Made by a program: the position numbers and the translations under genes
Notes under the pieces: model-generated
The model's database searches: none
Told to the model about the DNA's origin: nothing
Seen by the model: the letters and a program-made list of their open reading frames with translations, nothing else
Assembly: GCF_029958905.1 (NCBI RefSeq)
Contig: NZ_CP124613.1
Location: 124,001 to 188,000, forward strand
DNA length: 64,000 nt
Source: Vibrio sp. YMD68
GTDB taxonomy: Bacteria > Pseudomonadota > Gammaproteobacteria > Enterobacterales > Vibrionaceae
Reading direction: 5' to 3'
In this document: piece by piece, positions 44,773-54,809 of the stretch
How the letters are laid out: every line of letters starts with the position of its first letter
Numbering within the stretch: position 1 is the stretch's first letter

Positions 44773-47253
44773 ATGTTAATCGTGGTTGAAGTAATAAAAA
44801 CCTTACTAGAGTCCAAACTATGGTTTTGGAAGTTGAAATCCAAATATGATCGGGCTAGTTTCCTAATTGAGCGAACCTCGTACAACTGTGAAGAATTTTA
44901 TTCTAAAGCTAGGAGCAATGCTGCCATTCTACGGTCGGTTGCGTGGATTGGCTTAAAAAGCTTGGGGTGGATATCTCTCTTATTATTTGTGTTCAGCTCA
45001 ATGGAAGGTTACATCAGGTCCAATACTAATTTTCTAACTCCTTTAAGTGAAGAAAAAGTAGATTTCCATCTTGAGCAACTTAGGCTCTATACTCAAATAT
45101 TGACTGCTATTTTTTCAATATACTTTGCTACAATTGGCATAATATTAAGCTCAGGCTACACTAAACTACGGAGAGACATAATACAATTGCTGGTTACTGA
45201 ACAAGTAGGCAATGTTTATTCTCGACTTTTGGTGTTTTCAGCAATGTTCTGCCTTTGTGCAACTGTTTTTAAATCTTTAGACTTTAATCCTAGTTTAATG
45301 ATTTACATAACTGGTACTTTGCTAACTGTTGTAAGCACACTTACGTTGTTTCCATTGGGTCAGCGACTATTCAACTTTTTTGATTTAAACCAACTAGCCC
45401 ACATTGAAGTTATACCAAGAATCGTACGTCATATCGAAAACGCTGCCAAATCAAGTAATTCAATTTCTCTAGCTAACCATCACTCAAAGAAAGCACAGAT
45501 TGCTTTTAAACAGCTTTGTTATATCGATGAACAGGTAAAGATCGATAAAACTAGGCTTGGTGATAGCTTACCTGCTTTGAGTCGTGATTATTCCTTGTTA
45601 CTCCAGCACTATCTTAGTGAAAAGCACCGAATCAACCACCAAAGCTATTGGTTCCCTAGGCTACAGAAGCATAAACAATGGTTTCTTTCAGGCGATACTG
45701 CAACTCATTCTGCATTACAAACAAGCAGCCAACTAGCAACAGAAGAAGAAATAAATTATCAGTGGTTAGAAACCGAAATTATTGAAAGGCTAGCTCAACA
45801 TATAGAACTTGCATTTAATAGTGGTGATTTTAAATTGGGGTTGGATCTTCTTGGTCAATTATCTTCTAGGATCTCTATTTATGCGGGTCAGCTTCAGCTC
45901 GAAATAGGAATGCGAGAAGTACAAAGAGTACAAGAAATTTTGGTCACTGCATTCTCAATAACTAAACAAGTTGATAATGAAGATGACAAAAAGCTGTTAA
46001 TAGGTATAGCTGATATGTGGGCAGCATTAGGTAGCAGTTTATGCCTTGAAACAATGAGACGAATGATCAATTTTGAGAAGGAGTTGTCACAGTTTTTCGA
46101 TAATGATGTTTGGACAAACAAATCGCTACAATCTCTACCCGCTTTGCTGCAAGTTGAGCTGGGGTTTATTATTAAATCTATAGAGTTTGAAATAAGTATC
46201 GAAGGAAAGCGGTTATCGAAACCTAAATTTGTTCAACAATTAGCTGTTCAGAAGCTACTAAAACATTATGCGAAAATCCTACATGACGTCGATAACTTTT
46301 ATACAACTATGGTACAGAGCTTTATACAGTCGCTAATAAAACTGAAGATGCAGGAAGCAGCAACTCAGGTGATCTTAGCAAGCCTTCATAATTATTGGAA
46401 ATTACCAAGATGGTATGGTGATATATCTACTCTGATTGATAGGTATAATTTATTAGAACACCATTCTCAAGAGGTGAATGCTTTTCCTAAAATTGATATT
46501 ACGGCTATGAATGGACGACTAAGTAATTCGAGAGCCACTGCAATAGAGATGTTAAGTAAACCTGATATAGTCGGCCATGTATTTGAGAACGGACATAATG
46601 ATGAGTTACCTGATTACTTTGGGCATGTATATTTCGAGCTAGCTGAAGCTTGTAGAGATGCTCTTGAAGAAAATGATCATGAAAAGTTAAACCGAACTTT
46701 TCCAATGTTCATGGTATTGGCATTCCAAGCTTCTGATTCTAAATTTTTGGACCCCGATTTAGATGTAAATCAAGAGTACAGAACGCATCTCGTTTCGTCT
46801 GTTTTAATTGATATAATGTCCATATTAGGACTTGCTGTTTTGTACAGCTCATACTTTGAGAACGCTCAGTTATCTGAGTTAGCTCTCAAACAATTCAATG
46901 CCAGAATTGATAGTGTTCCAGATAAAAGATTGTACTTGAAAAGGATGGTACTTCTTTCAGACCCACATAAGTTTAGTTTTAGTGCATCACCTAGAGACAT
47001 GATTAGATTGAATTGGAAAATGTCCTTTGAGCAACGTATGAGAAAGGATGGGTACAGCGATAGGTTAACTAGAAGTAGAGGCAAGGAACATACGAACAAA
47101 ATTATTAGAGAATTTATTCGTAGTCCCTTCTCTGAAGTGTCTCATCTATTTATCGCGGTTCATATTCTTCCACAATTAGGACCTGTTGACTTTGAAATAA
47201 ACCACTCTATTTCAAGTCTTTCTGATAGATTTACTGAAAGCTCAGAGGAGTAG
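44773..47253 (+). CDS. Unrecognised large membrane protein, four N-terminal helices
   Basis: About 826 residues with no family I recognise. Four membrane segments lie near residues 56-76, 108-126, 150-167 and 174-195. A long, mostly helical cytoplasmic part of about 620 residues follows. I see no Walker, nuclease or protease motif. It is AT-rich compared with neighbours and forms a tight pair with the gene 5 bp downstream. ATG 44773 and GTG 44782 are possible starts; the frame also extends to a TTG at 44752. Candidate accessory or defence effector, by context only. Confidence 0.6.
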   Translation: MLIVVEVIKTLLESKLWFWKLKSKYDRASFLIERTSYNCEEFYSKARSNAAILRSVAWIGLKSLGWISLLLFVFSSMEGYIRSNTNFLTPLSEEKVDFHLEQLRLYTQILTAIFSIYFATIGIILSSGYTKLRRDIIQLLVTEQVGNVYSRLLVFSAMFCLCATVFKSLDFNPSLMIYITGTLLTVVSTLTLFPLGQRLFNFFDLNQLAHIEVIPRIVRHIENAAKSSNSISLANHHSKKAQIAFKQLCYIDEQVKIDKTRLGDSLPALSRDYSLLLQHYLSEKHRINHQSYWFPRLQKHKQWFLSGDTATHSALQTSSQLATEEEINYQWLETEIIERLAQHIELAFNSGDFKLGLDLLGQLSSRISIYAGQLQLEIGMREVQRVQEILVTAFSITKQVDNEDDKKLLIGIADMWAALGSSLCLETMRRMINFEKELSQFFDNDVWTNKSLQSLPALLQVELGFIIKSIEFEISIEGKRLSKPKFVQQLAVQKLLKHYAKILHDVDNFYTTMVQSFIQSLIKLKMQEAATQVILASLHNYWKLPRWYGDISTLIDRYNLLEHHSQEVNAFPKIDITAMNGRLSNSRATAIEMLSKPDIVGHVFENGHNDELPDYFGHVYFELAEACRDALEENDHEKLNRTFPMFMVLAFQASDSKFLDPDLDVNQEYRTHLVSSVLIDIMSILGLAVLYSSYFENAQLSELALKQFNARIDSVPDKRLYLKRMVLLSDPHKFSFSASPRDMIRLNWKMSFEQRMRKDGYSDRLTRSRGKEHTNKIIREFIRSPFSEVSHLFIAVHILPQLGPVDFEINHSISSLSDRFTESSEE

Positions 47254-47258
47254 TATTA

Positions 47259-48248
47259 ATGAAGGTGACTAAAGGTGAACCATTACACCATTATCGTTAC
47301 GATGATGAAAATTTAAACTTTATTGAACGATTGGTTACTAGGAAGAAGAGAAGGGTAGAAGGATTCTATCAGAGAATGTTTAATGAGGATTTTTCTAGGA
47401 TATTTCGTACCTCCAGGGTGAAACATTCACTTTTCAACATAACATCAAATGATGATGAGCTTGCTAAAAGGCTCCTTGTTGGCTTAAGGAGCCAACATAG
47501 ATATCAAAATAGTGATGAAAATATACGCACATGGATTGAAGATATAGCTCAGTCTTTATTGTGGTCACAAACAGCTTACTACTTTGTTCATGATATTCAG
47601 GCACAAAACGAATCTAGAATAATTCCATTGAATTTTGATGATATATTCAACGTATTAGGTGTAAATTTTCAATTAGTGCCGAAGCGACTCGAACGTCCTT
47701 GGCAAAGTGATGAAGAATTACTACCGAGAGAGTTGCGCATTTTAGAAGCAAATAAGTTAATGAGGTTTAATATATGCCACACACTTAATAAGCTTTTATC
47801 TCGCCAAAATAGAACATTAGGTCTTTTAGATAAATATAAAGACAACAACCTACAGTTTTTCCCTCAAGCAACATACGATGAACCGAGTCCCAAAAATTAC
47901 TTTGATTTTAATTATTGGTCAAAAACGCAGCATAAAGCCTTACACATCGCAACACGTGAAACAGGTTGGAGTGCTAGGAATTTAGGAGAATCGGAGCGCT
48001 CTGTATATTTCGATTATTACCGCATGATCCGTTTTAGGAGAAACCAGTTGATATTTCGTGACGATATATTGGATCAAATAGGTAGAGAGCTTACCCGAAT
48101 CGGTCGCCAATATAATGAAATGTTTACTATCGTAATTTCACCTACAAGTGCCTTGCCGAAAGTCGAAGAACTTAACGATCTAGAAGAACAGTTTTCTAAG
48201 GAAAAGGTTAGTTTTAAAGAAATCACAGATTATTATTTTGAACGTTAA
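47259..48248 (+). CDS. Unrecognised 329-residue partner of the membrane protein
   Basis: A soluble, charged protein (MKVTKGEPLHHYRYDDENL). Features include a Trp/Tyr-rich SLLWSQTAYYFVHDI, RNLGESERSVYFDYYRMIRF and a C-terminal VSFKEITDYYFER. No domain is recognised. It starts 5 bp after the preceding stop, with GAGGAGTAG as ribosome site, so the two are clearly one operon and probably work together. Confidence 0.6.
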   Translation: MKVTKGEPLHHYRYDDENLNFIERLVTRKKRRVEGFYQRMFNEDFSRIFRTSRVKHSLFNITSNDDELAKRLLVGLRSQHRYQNSDENIRTWIEDIAQSLLWSQTAYYFVHDIQAQNESRIIPLNFDDIFNVLGVNFQLVPKRLERPWQSDEELLPRELRILEANKLMRFNICHTLNKLLSRQNRTLGLLDKYKDNNLQFFPQATYDEPSPKNYFDFNYWSKTQHKALHIATRETGWSARNLGESERSVYFDYYRMIRFRRNQLIFRDDILDQIGRELTRIGRQYNEMFTIVISPTSALPKVEELNDLEEQFSKEKVSFKEITDYYFER

Positions 48249-48695
48249 ATTATCAACTTGAGCAGGTAACTCTGTAGTGGCTGAGTGAATTTTGCCACTT
48301 GATTGGAGGTTTGCAATACCTGAAGTTATTCATGAATTGCTAATTTAGAAAAGTCGCTGGCAAACTTCTGTCCAAAAACGTTTCAGTTGGATTCGTAACA
48401 CGCCTTTGCGCCTTTTATGGGTTACGCATCGAAGCTCAAACAAAGTTGTTCAGGTAACTTTTGATGTACAAAAACTACTGAGTGGCAAAAAGCAAAATCT
48501 GCCACCATTGGCGGTTCAGTTTTCACCCGTAGTTTTCTGTCATTGCTATTCGTTCGCTGACCCACTATTGAGACTAAAATCAATAATGGAAAATAAATGC
48601 CAATATTGTATTAATAGTTTGTTATGTTTGAGGCACAACTTTCGACAAGGTCACCAACACCTTAAGTGCAAACTGCAACCAATAGAGATCAGCAA
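48249..48695. other. Intergenic region, no gene seen
   Basis: About 450 bp without a supported feature. A 108-codon frame at 48406 overlaps the next gene in another frame and has no ribosome site or family resemblance. Confidence 0.5.
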
Positions 48696-49469
48696 GTGCC
48701 TTTTTATTCCGCTTACTTCCTTCATTTTTTGACCGCTATGTTGTTGCCACTGTGTCTGATGTTACTGCCCTCAACAGTACACGCACAAAGAGAGTTAATA
48801 ATAGCGAGGGGAGATGGGAATTGGCCGCCTTATGAAATGATGCAAGATGGTCAACTAACAGGGTTTCATATCGAACTGATCCAATCGGTTGCCAATAACA
48901 TTGGCGTCATTGTGATGTTCAAGCCCTACCCATGGCGCCGCGCTGTGCGGATGGTTACATCTGGTAGAGCCGACGCGGTCACCTATATTACCAAAAGCAA
49001 GAAACGTGAAGAAAGCATCTACTTTTCTGAACACAATATTTTATCAGGCACTGATCATTTGTTGGTCAAACTTAAACAGAGGCACGACATTAAGTTTGAT
49101 GGAAACTTAACGACCTTAAAACCATATTCTATGGTTCATATCGCGGGTTACACTTTTGGGCAAGCATTTGATGGCGCCGATGACTTGGATAAAACAGGCG
49201 TGGCATCAGCGAGTGATGTGATTGAGTTGGTATCCAAAAAACGCTATGACTTGGGTATTGTCAGCCCTGTTGATTTGGAAGGCGCGGTCGATCTTAAACT
49301 AATGCAGAATATCGAGCTTCTAAAGCCCGCATTGTATTCAAGTATCGTCTACATTGGTTTTTCCAAACACAGCACTGATCAAGCACTGGTCGAAGAGTTT
49401 ACCCATGCGATGCAAGCGTTTAAACTTACCAAGCCCTACCAAAGGTTAAAAGAAAAGTATGGCTTATAG
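48696..49469 (+). CDS. Orphan solute-binding protein (SBP family 3 type)
   Basis: About 257 residues with a signal sequence (LLPLCLMLLPSTVHA). It has the amino-acid-binding-protein fold: IIARGDGNWPPYEMMQDGQLTGFHIELIQSVA, then VMFKPYPWRRAVRMVTSGRADAV. Vibrio has many such orphans near chemotaxis or signalling genes, and no permease is adjacent. GTG 48666, GTG 48696 and ATG 48738 are possible starts; I chose 48696 because the signal peptide then has normal length. Confidence 0.75.
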   Translation: MPFYSAYFLHFLTAMLLPLCLMLLPSTVHAQRELIIARGDGNWPPYEMMQDGQLTGFHIELIQSVANNIGVIVMFKPYPWRRAVRMVTSGRADAVTYITKSKKREESIYFSEHNILSGTDHLLVKLKQRHDIKFDGNLTTLKPYSMVHIAGYTFGQAFDGADDLDKTGVASASDVIELVSKKRYDLGIVSPVDLEGAVDLKLMQNIELLKPALYSSIVYIGFSKHSTDQALVEEFTHAMQAFKLTKPYQRLKEKYGL

Positions 49470-49644
49470 CCTTGACTGAAGACGCAAATAAGCACGGCAG
49501 CAAGTCTTGCTTTTTGCCTGGAACCAGTACAGCTCTTATTATCAGTAGGTTATTCGAAACATAGAAGCCCTTGTCATTGGGGCTCCGAACAAGTTAGACA
49601 CTCCATCATTACTCGACTAGTTTTAAAAGTAAGCTTAAGAAAAA

Positions 49645-50439
49645 ATGGTGGTTGGTATGCCTCGTTTTCATGTTCTTTCCCGTCCCTTTTTCTTCATACT
49701 CGTACTGCATTTACTGGCTCCATTACCGGTACAATCTACAGAGTTAGAAAACCTGTCTTTTTATACTGAGGATTATCCACCCGCTAATTTTGAAGAAAAG
49801 GGCAATATCTCAGGTTACGCCGTTGATATCTTGATTGCCGCAGGACAAGCCGTTGGAAAGGACATTAATACGTCTCAGATCTCTGTGTTACCTTGGCCAC
49901 GCTCGTACCGAAATGCACTCAACCTTGATGATGCTGGGCTGTTTTCTACCACTCGCACCGAACACAGAGAAAAACTGTTCCATTGGGTAGGGCCTATCAC
50001 CGATATAAAGGTCGTCGTACTGGCGAGAAAGCAGGACAACATCTCCATTAACGCCCCAATAGAGATGAGTAAATACAGAATTGGAGTGATCCGCGACGAC
50101 ATTGGTGAACAGTCTTTATTGTCACTTGGGATCCCGAGAGATTCCATGCAGGAAGCAACGACCGTCACAGTACTTGCAGAGCAGTTGATGAAAGGTCGCA
50201 TTGATTTACTTGCGTACGATGAAAAAGCAGCCTACTGGTGGGCAAGCCAAGCTGGAATAGATTCCGACAGGTTTGAATCGATATATGTCCTAGAAGAAGG
50301 GCAATTGTATTACGCGTTTAACAAACGTATTGAGCAAGACATTCTTGCAGAATTGCAAAAAGGGCTCGACATAATCAAATCCCAGAAAGATGCCCAAGGG
50401 GTCACATTGCACCAAAAGATTCTCAATAAATACCGATAA
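49645..50439 (+). CDS. Second orphan solute-binding protein (SBP family 3 type)
   Basis: 264 residues, signal peptide FILVLHLLAPLPVQS. Motifs: FYTEDYPPANFEEKGNISGYAVDIL, then VLPWPRSYRNAL and FSTTRTEHREKLFHWVGPI. Same family as the gene before it, 175 bp downstream, perhaps an ancient duplication. No ABC permease or ATPase is nearby, so it may serve sensing rather than transport. Confidence 0.78.
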   Translation: MVVGMPRFHVLSRPFFFILVLHLLAPLPVQSTELENLSFYTEDYPPANFEEKGNISGYAVDILIAAGQAVGKDINTSQISVLPWPRSYRNALNLDDAGLFSTTRTEHREKLFHWVGPITDIKVVVLARKQDNISINAPIEMSKYRIGVIRDDIGEQSLLSLGIPRDSMQEATTVTVLAEQLMKGRIDLLAYDEKAAYWWASQAGIDSDRFESIYVLEEGQLYYAFNKRIEQDILAELQKGLDIIKSQKDAQGVTLHQKILNKYR

Positions 50440-50635
50440 GCAGACCTCTACTTTTTATCATAAGCGGCTACGGTTTCAGCTAGTTCAATTTACGTTAATG
50501 AAGCCAATTCTATTTTTAACGTACTGATTGTCCAAATAACCGGTGTGATGGAAATTATACGCATTGGCACCGACGCTCATTAACTGGCCGACGGTGCACT
50601 TTATGACTGGATATCTACGCCATTAAATCCGTAGA

Positions 50636-51760
50636 CTAACGCCAAACCTGATCAAAAACTCGGTACATATTGCCACCCAAGAATTTCCCACAATCTTCTT
50701 GTGAGTATCCGTTCTCTAACATTTTGTCGACAAGAGCTGCGACGATTTGGTACGGAGCTGGAGTAGGGAAGCCTTTTGCACCAGCGGCTGCGCTATAGCC
50801 GCCATCAGGAAAAACAGCGGCACCCATTGGGGTCTGCATAATTGAAGCTGTAAAGTTGATATTTGGAATATAGTCTGACCCAAAACCCACGTGGTCAATA
50901 CCAACTAGGTTGACCATATAATCGACATGACGAAACAACGCTTCTGTCGTGACAATGTCTGGGTTAGAGGTATCCATAAAAGCACCAACCATGTTGATTG
51001 AGCATACACCGCCACTCTCTGCGATAGCTTTAATGACTTCATCGCTCAAGCTACGTTGATAATTGGCCATCGCTTTTGCTCCAGAATGTGAAGAAATCAC
51101 AGGTTGGCTGCTACGCTCAATAGCATCAAGAGAAGTTCGTTCTCCTGTGTGGCTCACATCTACGACCATGCCGTAACGGTTATAGCTATCAACCAATCTT
51201 TTACCAAAGTCGGTCAAACCACGATTTTCAGGTTCAAAACAACCATCACCAACTTCATTGCGATTGTTGTAAGCAAGAAGACAGTAGCCATAGCCTAATT
51301 CACGCCACAAGGCGACACGGTCAACGTCACCACCAAAGATTTGAGTTCCTTGGTGAGTAAAAAATAGACCTAACTTGTCCTCTTTGACCGCATCGTCAAT
51401 GTCTTTTGTCGTGCGGATAATTTTATAGCTATCTGGGCGTTCTCTCATTTTATTAAGGTAGAAGTCCGTGCCTTTCATGATCCCATCTACAGAAGCATCC
51501 AAGGAGTCTGCTGATGGGCATGCAGCAAGGACTTTAAAGCCCGCCGCTTTACAACGATCCATTTCGTCGTGAAATTCTGGTGCTTCAGGTGAAGACCACT
51601 GGCTTGGATAGAGCGCTGAAAATAGGGTATCAATGGTCATCGAATCACGGACAATCTTGACGGCTTTCTCTGACGCAGGATAAAACTCTCTACGTTGTGG
51701 AATGTTGGAATAATCTTTAATTTCAAATTCTGGTATCTGAGGGGCGGTGTTTGTAGTCAT
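50636..51760 (-). CDS. M19 (renal dipeptidase-like) family protein, degenerate metal site
   Basis: 374 residues of the M19 amidohydrolase fold. Later ligands and motifs are kept: VVDVSHTGERT, ISSHSGAKAM and HVGFGSDYIPN. The usual first motif DGHND is TIDTLFSAL here (from Asp44), and the bridging Glu block is FFTHQGTQ. So the first metal ligands appear lost. It may be a distinct subfamily with one metal or another substrate. There is no signal peptide. Confidence 0.8.
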   Translation of the reverse strand: MTTNTAPQIPEFEIKDYSNIPQRREFYPASEKAVKIVRDSMTIDTLFSALYPSQWSSPEAPEFHDEMDRCKAAGFKVLAACPSADSLDASVDGIMKGTDFYLNKMRERPDSYKIIRTTKDIDDAVKEDKLGLFFTHQGTQIFGGDVDRVALWRELGYGYCLLAYNNRNEVGDGCFEPENRGLTDFGKRLVDSYNRYGMVVDVSHTGERTSLDAIERSSQPVISSHSGAKAMANYQRSLSDEVIKAIAESGGVCSINMVGAFMDTSNPDIVTTEALFRHVDYMVNLVGIDHVGFGSDYIPNINFTASIMQTPMGAAVFPDGGYSAAAGAKGFPTPAPYQIVAALVDKMLENGYSQEDCGKFLGGNMYRVFDQVWR

Positions 51761-52094
51761 GGTGTTGATTCCTATAGTGCTGCGCCCACTTCACCTATTG
51801 AGTAAACGCTAAACTTGTTTAAGTTGCCGCTATAGTAGTCCTGTTATTGTTTAAGTATTAATCGTTTTTGAATGATCGAATCCTCAGTTATTCGACGCCT
51901 ATGAGCGCCGATCTTTGGCCAACATAATATTCCATTCGTTCTTCATCAAAACGAACCGTAGGGAAAGAGATGGAACCCCTCATTAAAATCACTCAGCTTG
52001 AGTCACCAGCTAAACGTGTTACGCCTATCTGGTGAGTCTTTGTTATGACAAGCTTGTTTGGTCGCTATACTCTATCCCCTGGGAATACGTGAAT
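51761..52094. other. Intergenic region, no gene seen
   Basis: 334 bp between two minus-strand genes. No terminator or conserved motif stands out. Confidence 0.45.
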
Positions 52095-53030
52095 TTACAC
52101 TGAAACGTTCAACACGATTTTTCCTTGGGCTCGTTGAGATTCACTGAGTTCATGCGCTTGCTGTACCTGCGACAAAGGAAATACCTTGTCTATCTTAACT
52201 TGAATGTCCCCCTTATCGATCAGTTCAGCGATACACGTTAAGTCGGCTGCACTAGGCATCGTCCACCAACGTTGAAAGTGAACACCGAGACTTTGGGCAA
52301 TATCAGTGTCTACCTCATCCAACAATGAAATAACACGACCGCCCTTACGTACAACATCTAACGAACGTTTCGCTATATCACCACCACCAACGGCAACGAG
52401 CACCGCATCTAATTCACTCACCACTTCTTCAAAACGTTGCGACCGGTAATCAATAAACTCATCAGCGCCTAACCCTTTGATATACGATTTCTTGGCCGCT
52501 GACGCTGTACCTATCACATAGGCGCCCTTCGCCTTCGCTATTTGAACAGCAAAGCTACCAACGCCCCCCGATGCATTGTGAATAAGTACCTTGTCCCCCG
52601 CTTTAATCTGACAGCCCTCAATTAAAGACTGCCATGCTGTTGTTGCCGCCAAAGGGACAGCCGCAGATGTCACCATATCGAGAGTTTTAGGTATCGCAGC
52701 AACCAGGTTGCTATCAACAGCCACATACTCAGCATAAGTTCCTTGACCAGCTATCGGCGCATAAACATAAACACCTTCACCTAGAACGACATTCGTGACA
52801 TTATCGCCTCGCTCAACCACTTCGCCCGCAGCATCCCACCCCAGAATAAGAGGTAATTGATGCTCACCACTCTCTTTTAAAAAGCCTTCTCGAACCATCC
52901 AATCGACAGGGTTAACACCTGCCCCCTGTACTTTTATCAATACCTGATTGGCGTTAATAGTTGGTTTAGTAAGGTCTCCAAACTTTAGAGTTTGTGCATT
53001 TCCGTATTGTTCAATGTAAACAGCTTTCAT
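52095..53030 (-). CDS. NADP-dependent quinone oxidoreductase-like (MDR family)
   Basis: 311 residues from ATG 53030 (AAGGAATTACCC upstream). GroES-like start MKAVYIEQYGNAQTLKF, then GAGVNPVDWMVREG and LGWDAAGEVVERG; Rossmann motif HNASGGVGSFAVQIAKAKGA. No structural zinc site is visible, so it belongs with the zinc-independent enone reductases. It is divergent from a LysR gene, which probably regulates it. Confidence 0.87.
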   Translation of the reverse strand: MKAVYIEQYGNAQTLKFGDLTKPTINANQVLIKVQGAGVNPVDWMVREGFLKESGEHQLPLILGWDAAGEVVERGDNVTNVVLGEGVYVYAPIAGQGTYAEYVAVDSNLVAAIPKTLDMVTSAAVPLAATTAWQSLIEGCQIKAGDKVLIHNASGGVGSFAVQIAKAKGAYVIGTASAAKKSYIKGLGADEFIDYRSQRFEEVVSELDAVLVAVGGGDIAKRSLDVVRKGGRVISLLDEVDTDIAQSLGVHFQRWWTMPSAADLTCIAELIDKGDIQVKIDKVFPLSQVQQAHELSESQRAQGKIVLNVSV

Positions 53031-53198
53031 GGGTAATTCCTTCTGTGAGTCACTGGATTTGTCTTTGGCTTTCAGCCTTCTGTGACTACTTTGCCCAATC
53101 GTATTAATATCGTCCAATTGATGATTGATATGATATACATTGATTAAAATGATGAGCTTAGTGATACTGATTCATCCTCAATCCACACAACAAGAACT

Positions 53199-54122
53199 AT
53201 GGCGAATCTCGATTTGAATTTGATGGTCATTTTTGATGCCATCATGCAGGAACAATCTATCACCATTGCTGCAGAGCGATTGGCAATGACTCAGCCCTCA
53301 GTGTCTAATGCGGTATCCCGTATGCGCCATGTATGGAAAGACCCCCTATTTGTGAAACACGGTAGAGGTATCCGCCCCACGCCCTATGCTATTACGTTAT
53401 GGGAAGAAATAGGTGCCCCCCTTGAGTCCATAAGGCTTGCCACTGCGCAATCTGAATTTAGCCCATTAACGTTACAGCGTACCTTTCGAATCGCTACAAC
53501 AGACTGGATGGCTGACTTATTCTGGCTTCCATTAAAAGAACTGATTCAAGCTGAAGCGCCGCTGGTCAACATCCACGCAGTCCCTTACACGGTGAATGGG
53601 GAAAACCTATTACTCAATGCAGATGTGGATATGGTCTTGGACTACTTTGAGGGGAATTCTTCACAAATCCACACTCAGCACCTGTTTGATAATCACTTTG
53701 TTTGTGCGATGCGTCCTGGCCATCCACTGGTGAATAGAGAATTAACTATCGATGATTTTGCTCGCGCCGAGCATCTATTGTTGTCGTTATCTGGGGAGGC
53801 ATCGGGTGGAGCCGACATCCAATTACGAAAAAGAGGAATGTCTCGCCGAATCGCAATGACGGTCAACCACTGCTACAACATTCCCAAACTGCTTATCGAT
53901 ACCGACATGATCACCACTATCCCCTTACCCGTCATTATTCACAGTGTGAATGACGGCCAGCTTACGATAAAAAAAACACCATTCCATATGGATCCAGGGC
54001 CTATATCCATGTCTTGGCATGTTAGACACGAGCGGGATCGAGCCATGCTGTGGCTAAGGCAAAAAATACTCGATGTGTTGGAAAACAGCTTAAGTAAGAA
54101 TCTGCGTTCTGCCCCATTTTGA
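53199..54122 (+). CDS. LysR family regulator
   Basis: 307 residues. HTH: LNLMVIFDAIMQEQSITIAAERLAMTQPSVSNAVSRMR, of the NodD/PnbR-like branch. The effector domain has FRIATTDWMADLFWLPL. It reads away from the oxidoreductase across 168 bp, so that gene is its likely target. Confidence 0.87.
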   Translation: MANLDLNLMVIFDAIMQEQSITIAAERLAMTQPSVSNAVSRMRHVWKDPLFVKHGRGIRPTPYAITLWEEIGAPLESIRLATAQSEFSPLTLQRTFRIATTDWMADLFWLPLKELIQAEAPLVNIHAVPYTVNGENLLLNADVDMVLDYFEGNSSQIHTQHLFDNHFVCAMRPGHPLVNRELTIDDFARAEHLLLSLSGEASGGADIQLRKRGMSRRIAMTVNHCYNIPKLLIDTDMITTIPLPVIIHSVNDGQLTIKKTPFHMDPGPISMSWHVRHERDRAMLWLRQKILDVLENSLSKNLRSAPF

Positions 54123-54224
54123 CAAATCAATATTAGTTTGAGAACGATCAAGCTTCATAGTTTGAATTTCATAAAGCCTGCGACTAACCTTATTTATTAT
54201 GGGTTTATATGCTGTGATTTAAAT

Positions 54225-54737
54225 ATGAATAATGAAATTTTTGTGTCTAATGATGAAGTTATTGTGTCGAAAACAGATACACAAGGCAGAATTGTTTATG
54301 CAAATCGTGTGTTTATGCAGATATCAAATTACACCGAAGAAAAGCTATTAGGCCAACACCACAATATTATTCGTCATTCCGATATGCCTAGAGGGGTATT
54401 TCATGGTCTTTGGCATACCTTAAAAGCAGGCAATGAATTCTTCGGCTTTGTCAAAAATAGCACTTCAGACGGAAACTACTACTGGGTGTTTGCCAACATA
54501 ACACCCGACTATAACAGCGGTGAACTCGCTGGGTATTATTCAGTGAGAAGAAAAGCACCGAATGAAGCCATTGAGTTAATCCAATCCATTTACACCAAGA
54601 TGAAAGGGATTGAACAAACCGAAGATAAAAAAAATGGTCCTGCGCTCTCATGGAAGACGATGGTTGACGATATATTGTCAGAAACAAACATGACATATAG
54701 CGAGTATGTGATCAGTTTATACAATAAAAGCCGCTAG
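54225..54737 (+). CDS. PAS-domain sensor (Aer-like), chemoreceptor partner
   Basis: 170 residues. A PAS domain: VSKTDTQGRIVYANRVFMQISNYTEEKLLGQHHNIIRHSDMPRGVF and NSTSDGNYYWVFANITP, as in Aer-type redox/aerotaxis sensors. The frame extends back to 54138, but ATG 54225 gives the usual length; no good ribosome site is seen. The chemoreceptor gene follows, so PAS sensing may be passed to it as a split aerotaxis receptor. Confidence 0.82.
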   Translation: MNNEIFVSNDEVIVSKTDTQGRIVYANRVFMQISNYTEEKLLGQHHNIIRHSDMPRGVFHGLWHTLKAGNEFFGFVKNSTSDGNYYWVFANITPDYNSGELAGYYSVRRKAPNEAIELIQSIYTKMKGIEQTEDKKNGPALSWKTMVDDILSETNMTYSEYVISLYNKSR

Positions 54738-54809
54738 GAGTTCAGTAATGAAAAAACCTCATGTAAGCCAAGGAATACCATTACTGAAGCAAAAAACACT
54801 CATCGCTTC

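Noticed and set aside
48406..48732. 108-codon ORF before the first orphan binding protein
   Set aside because: It overlaps the signal-peptide region of the real gene in another frame, with no ribosome site.
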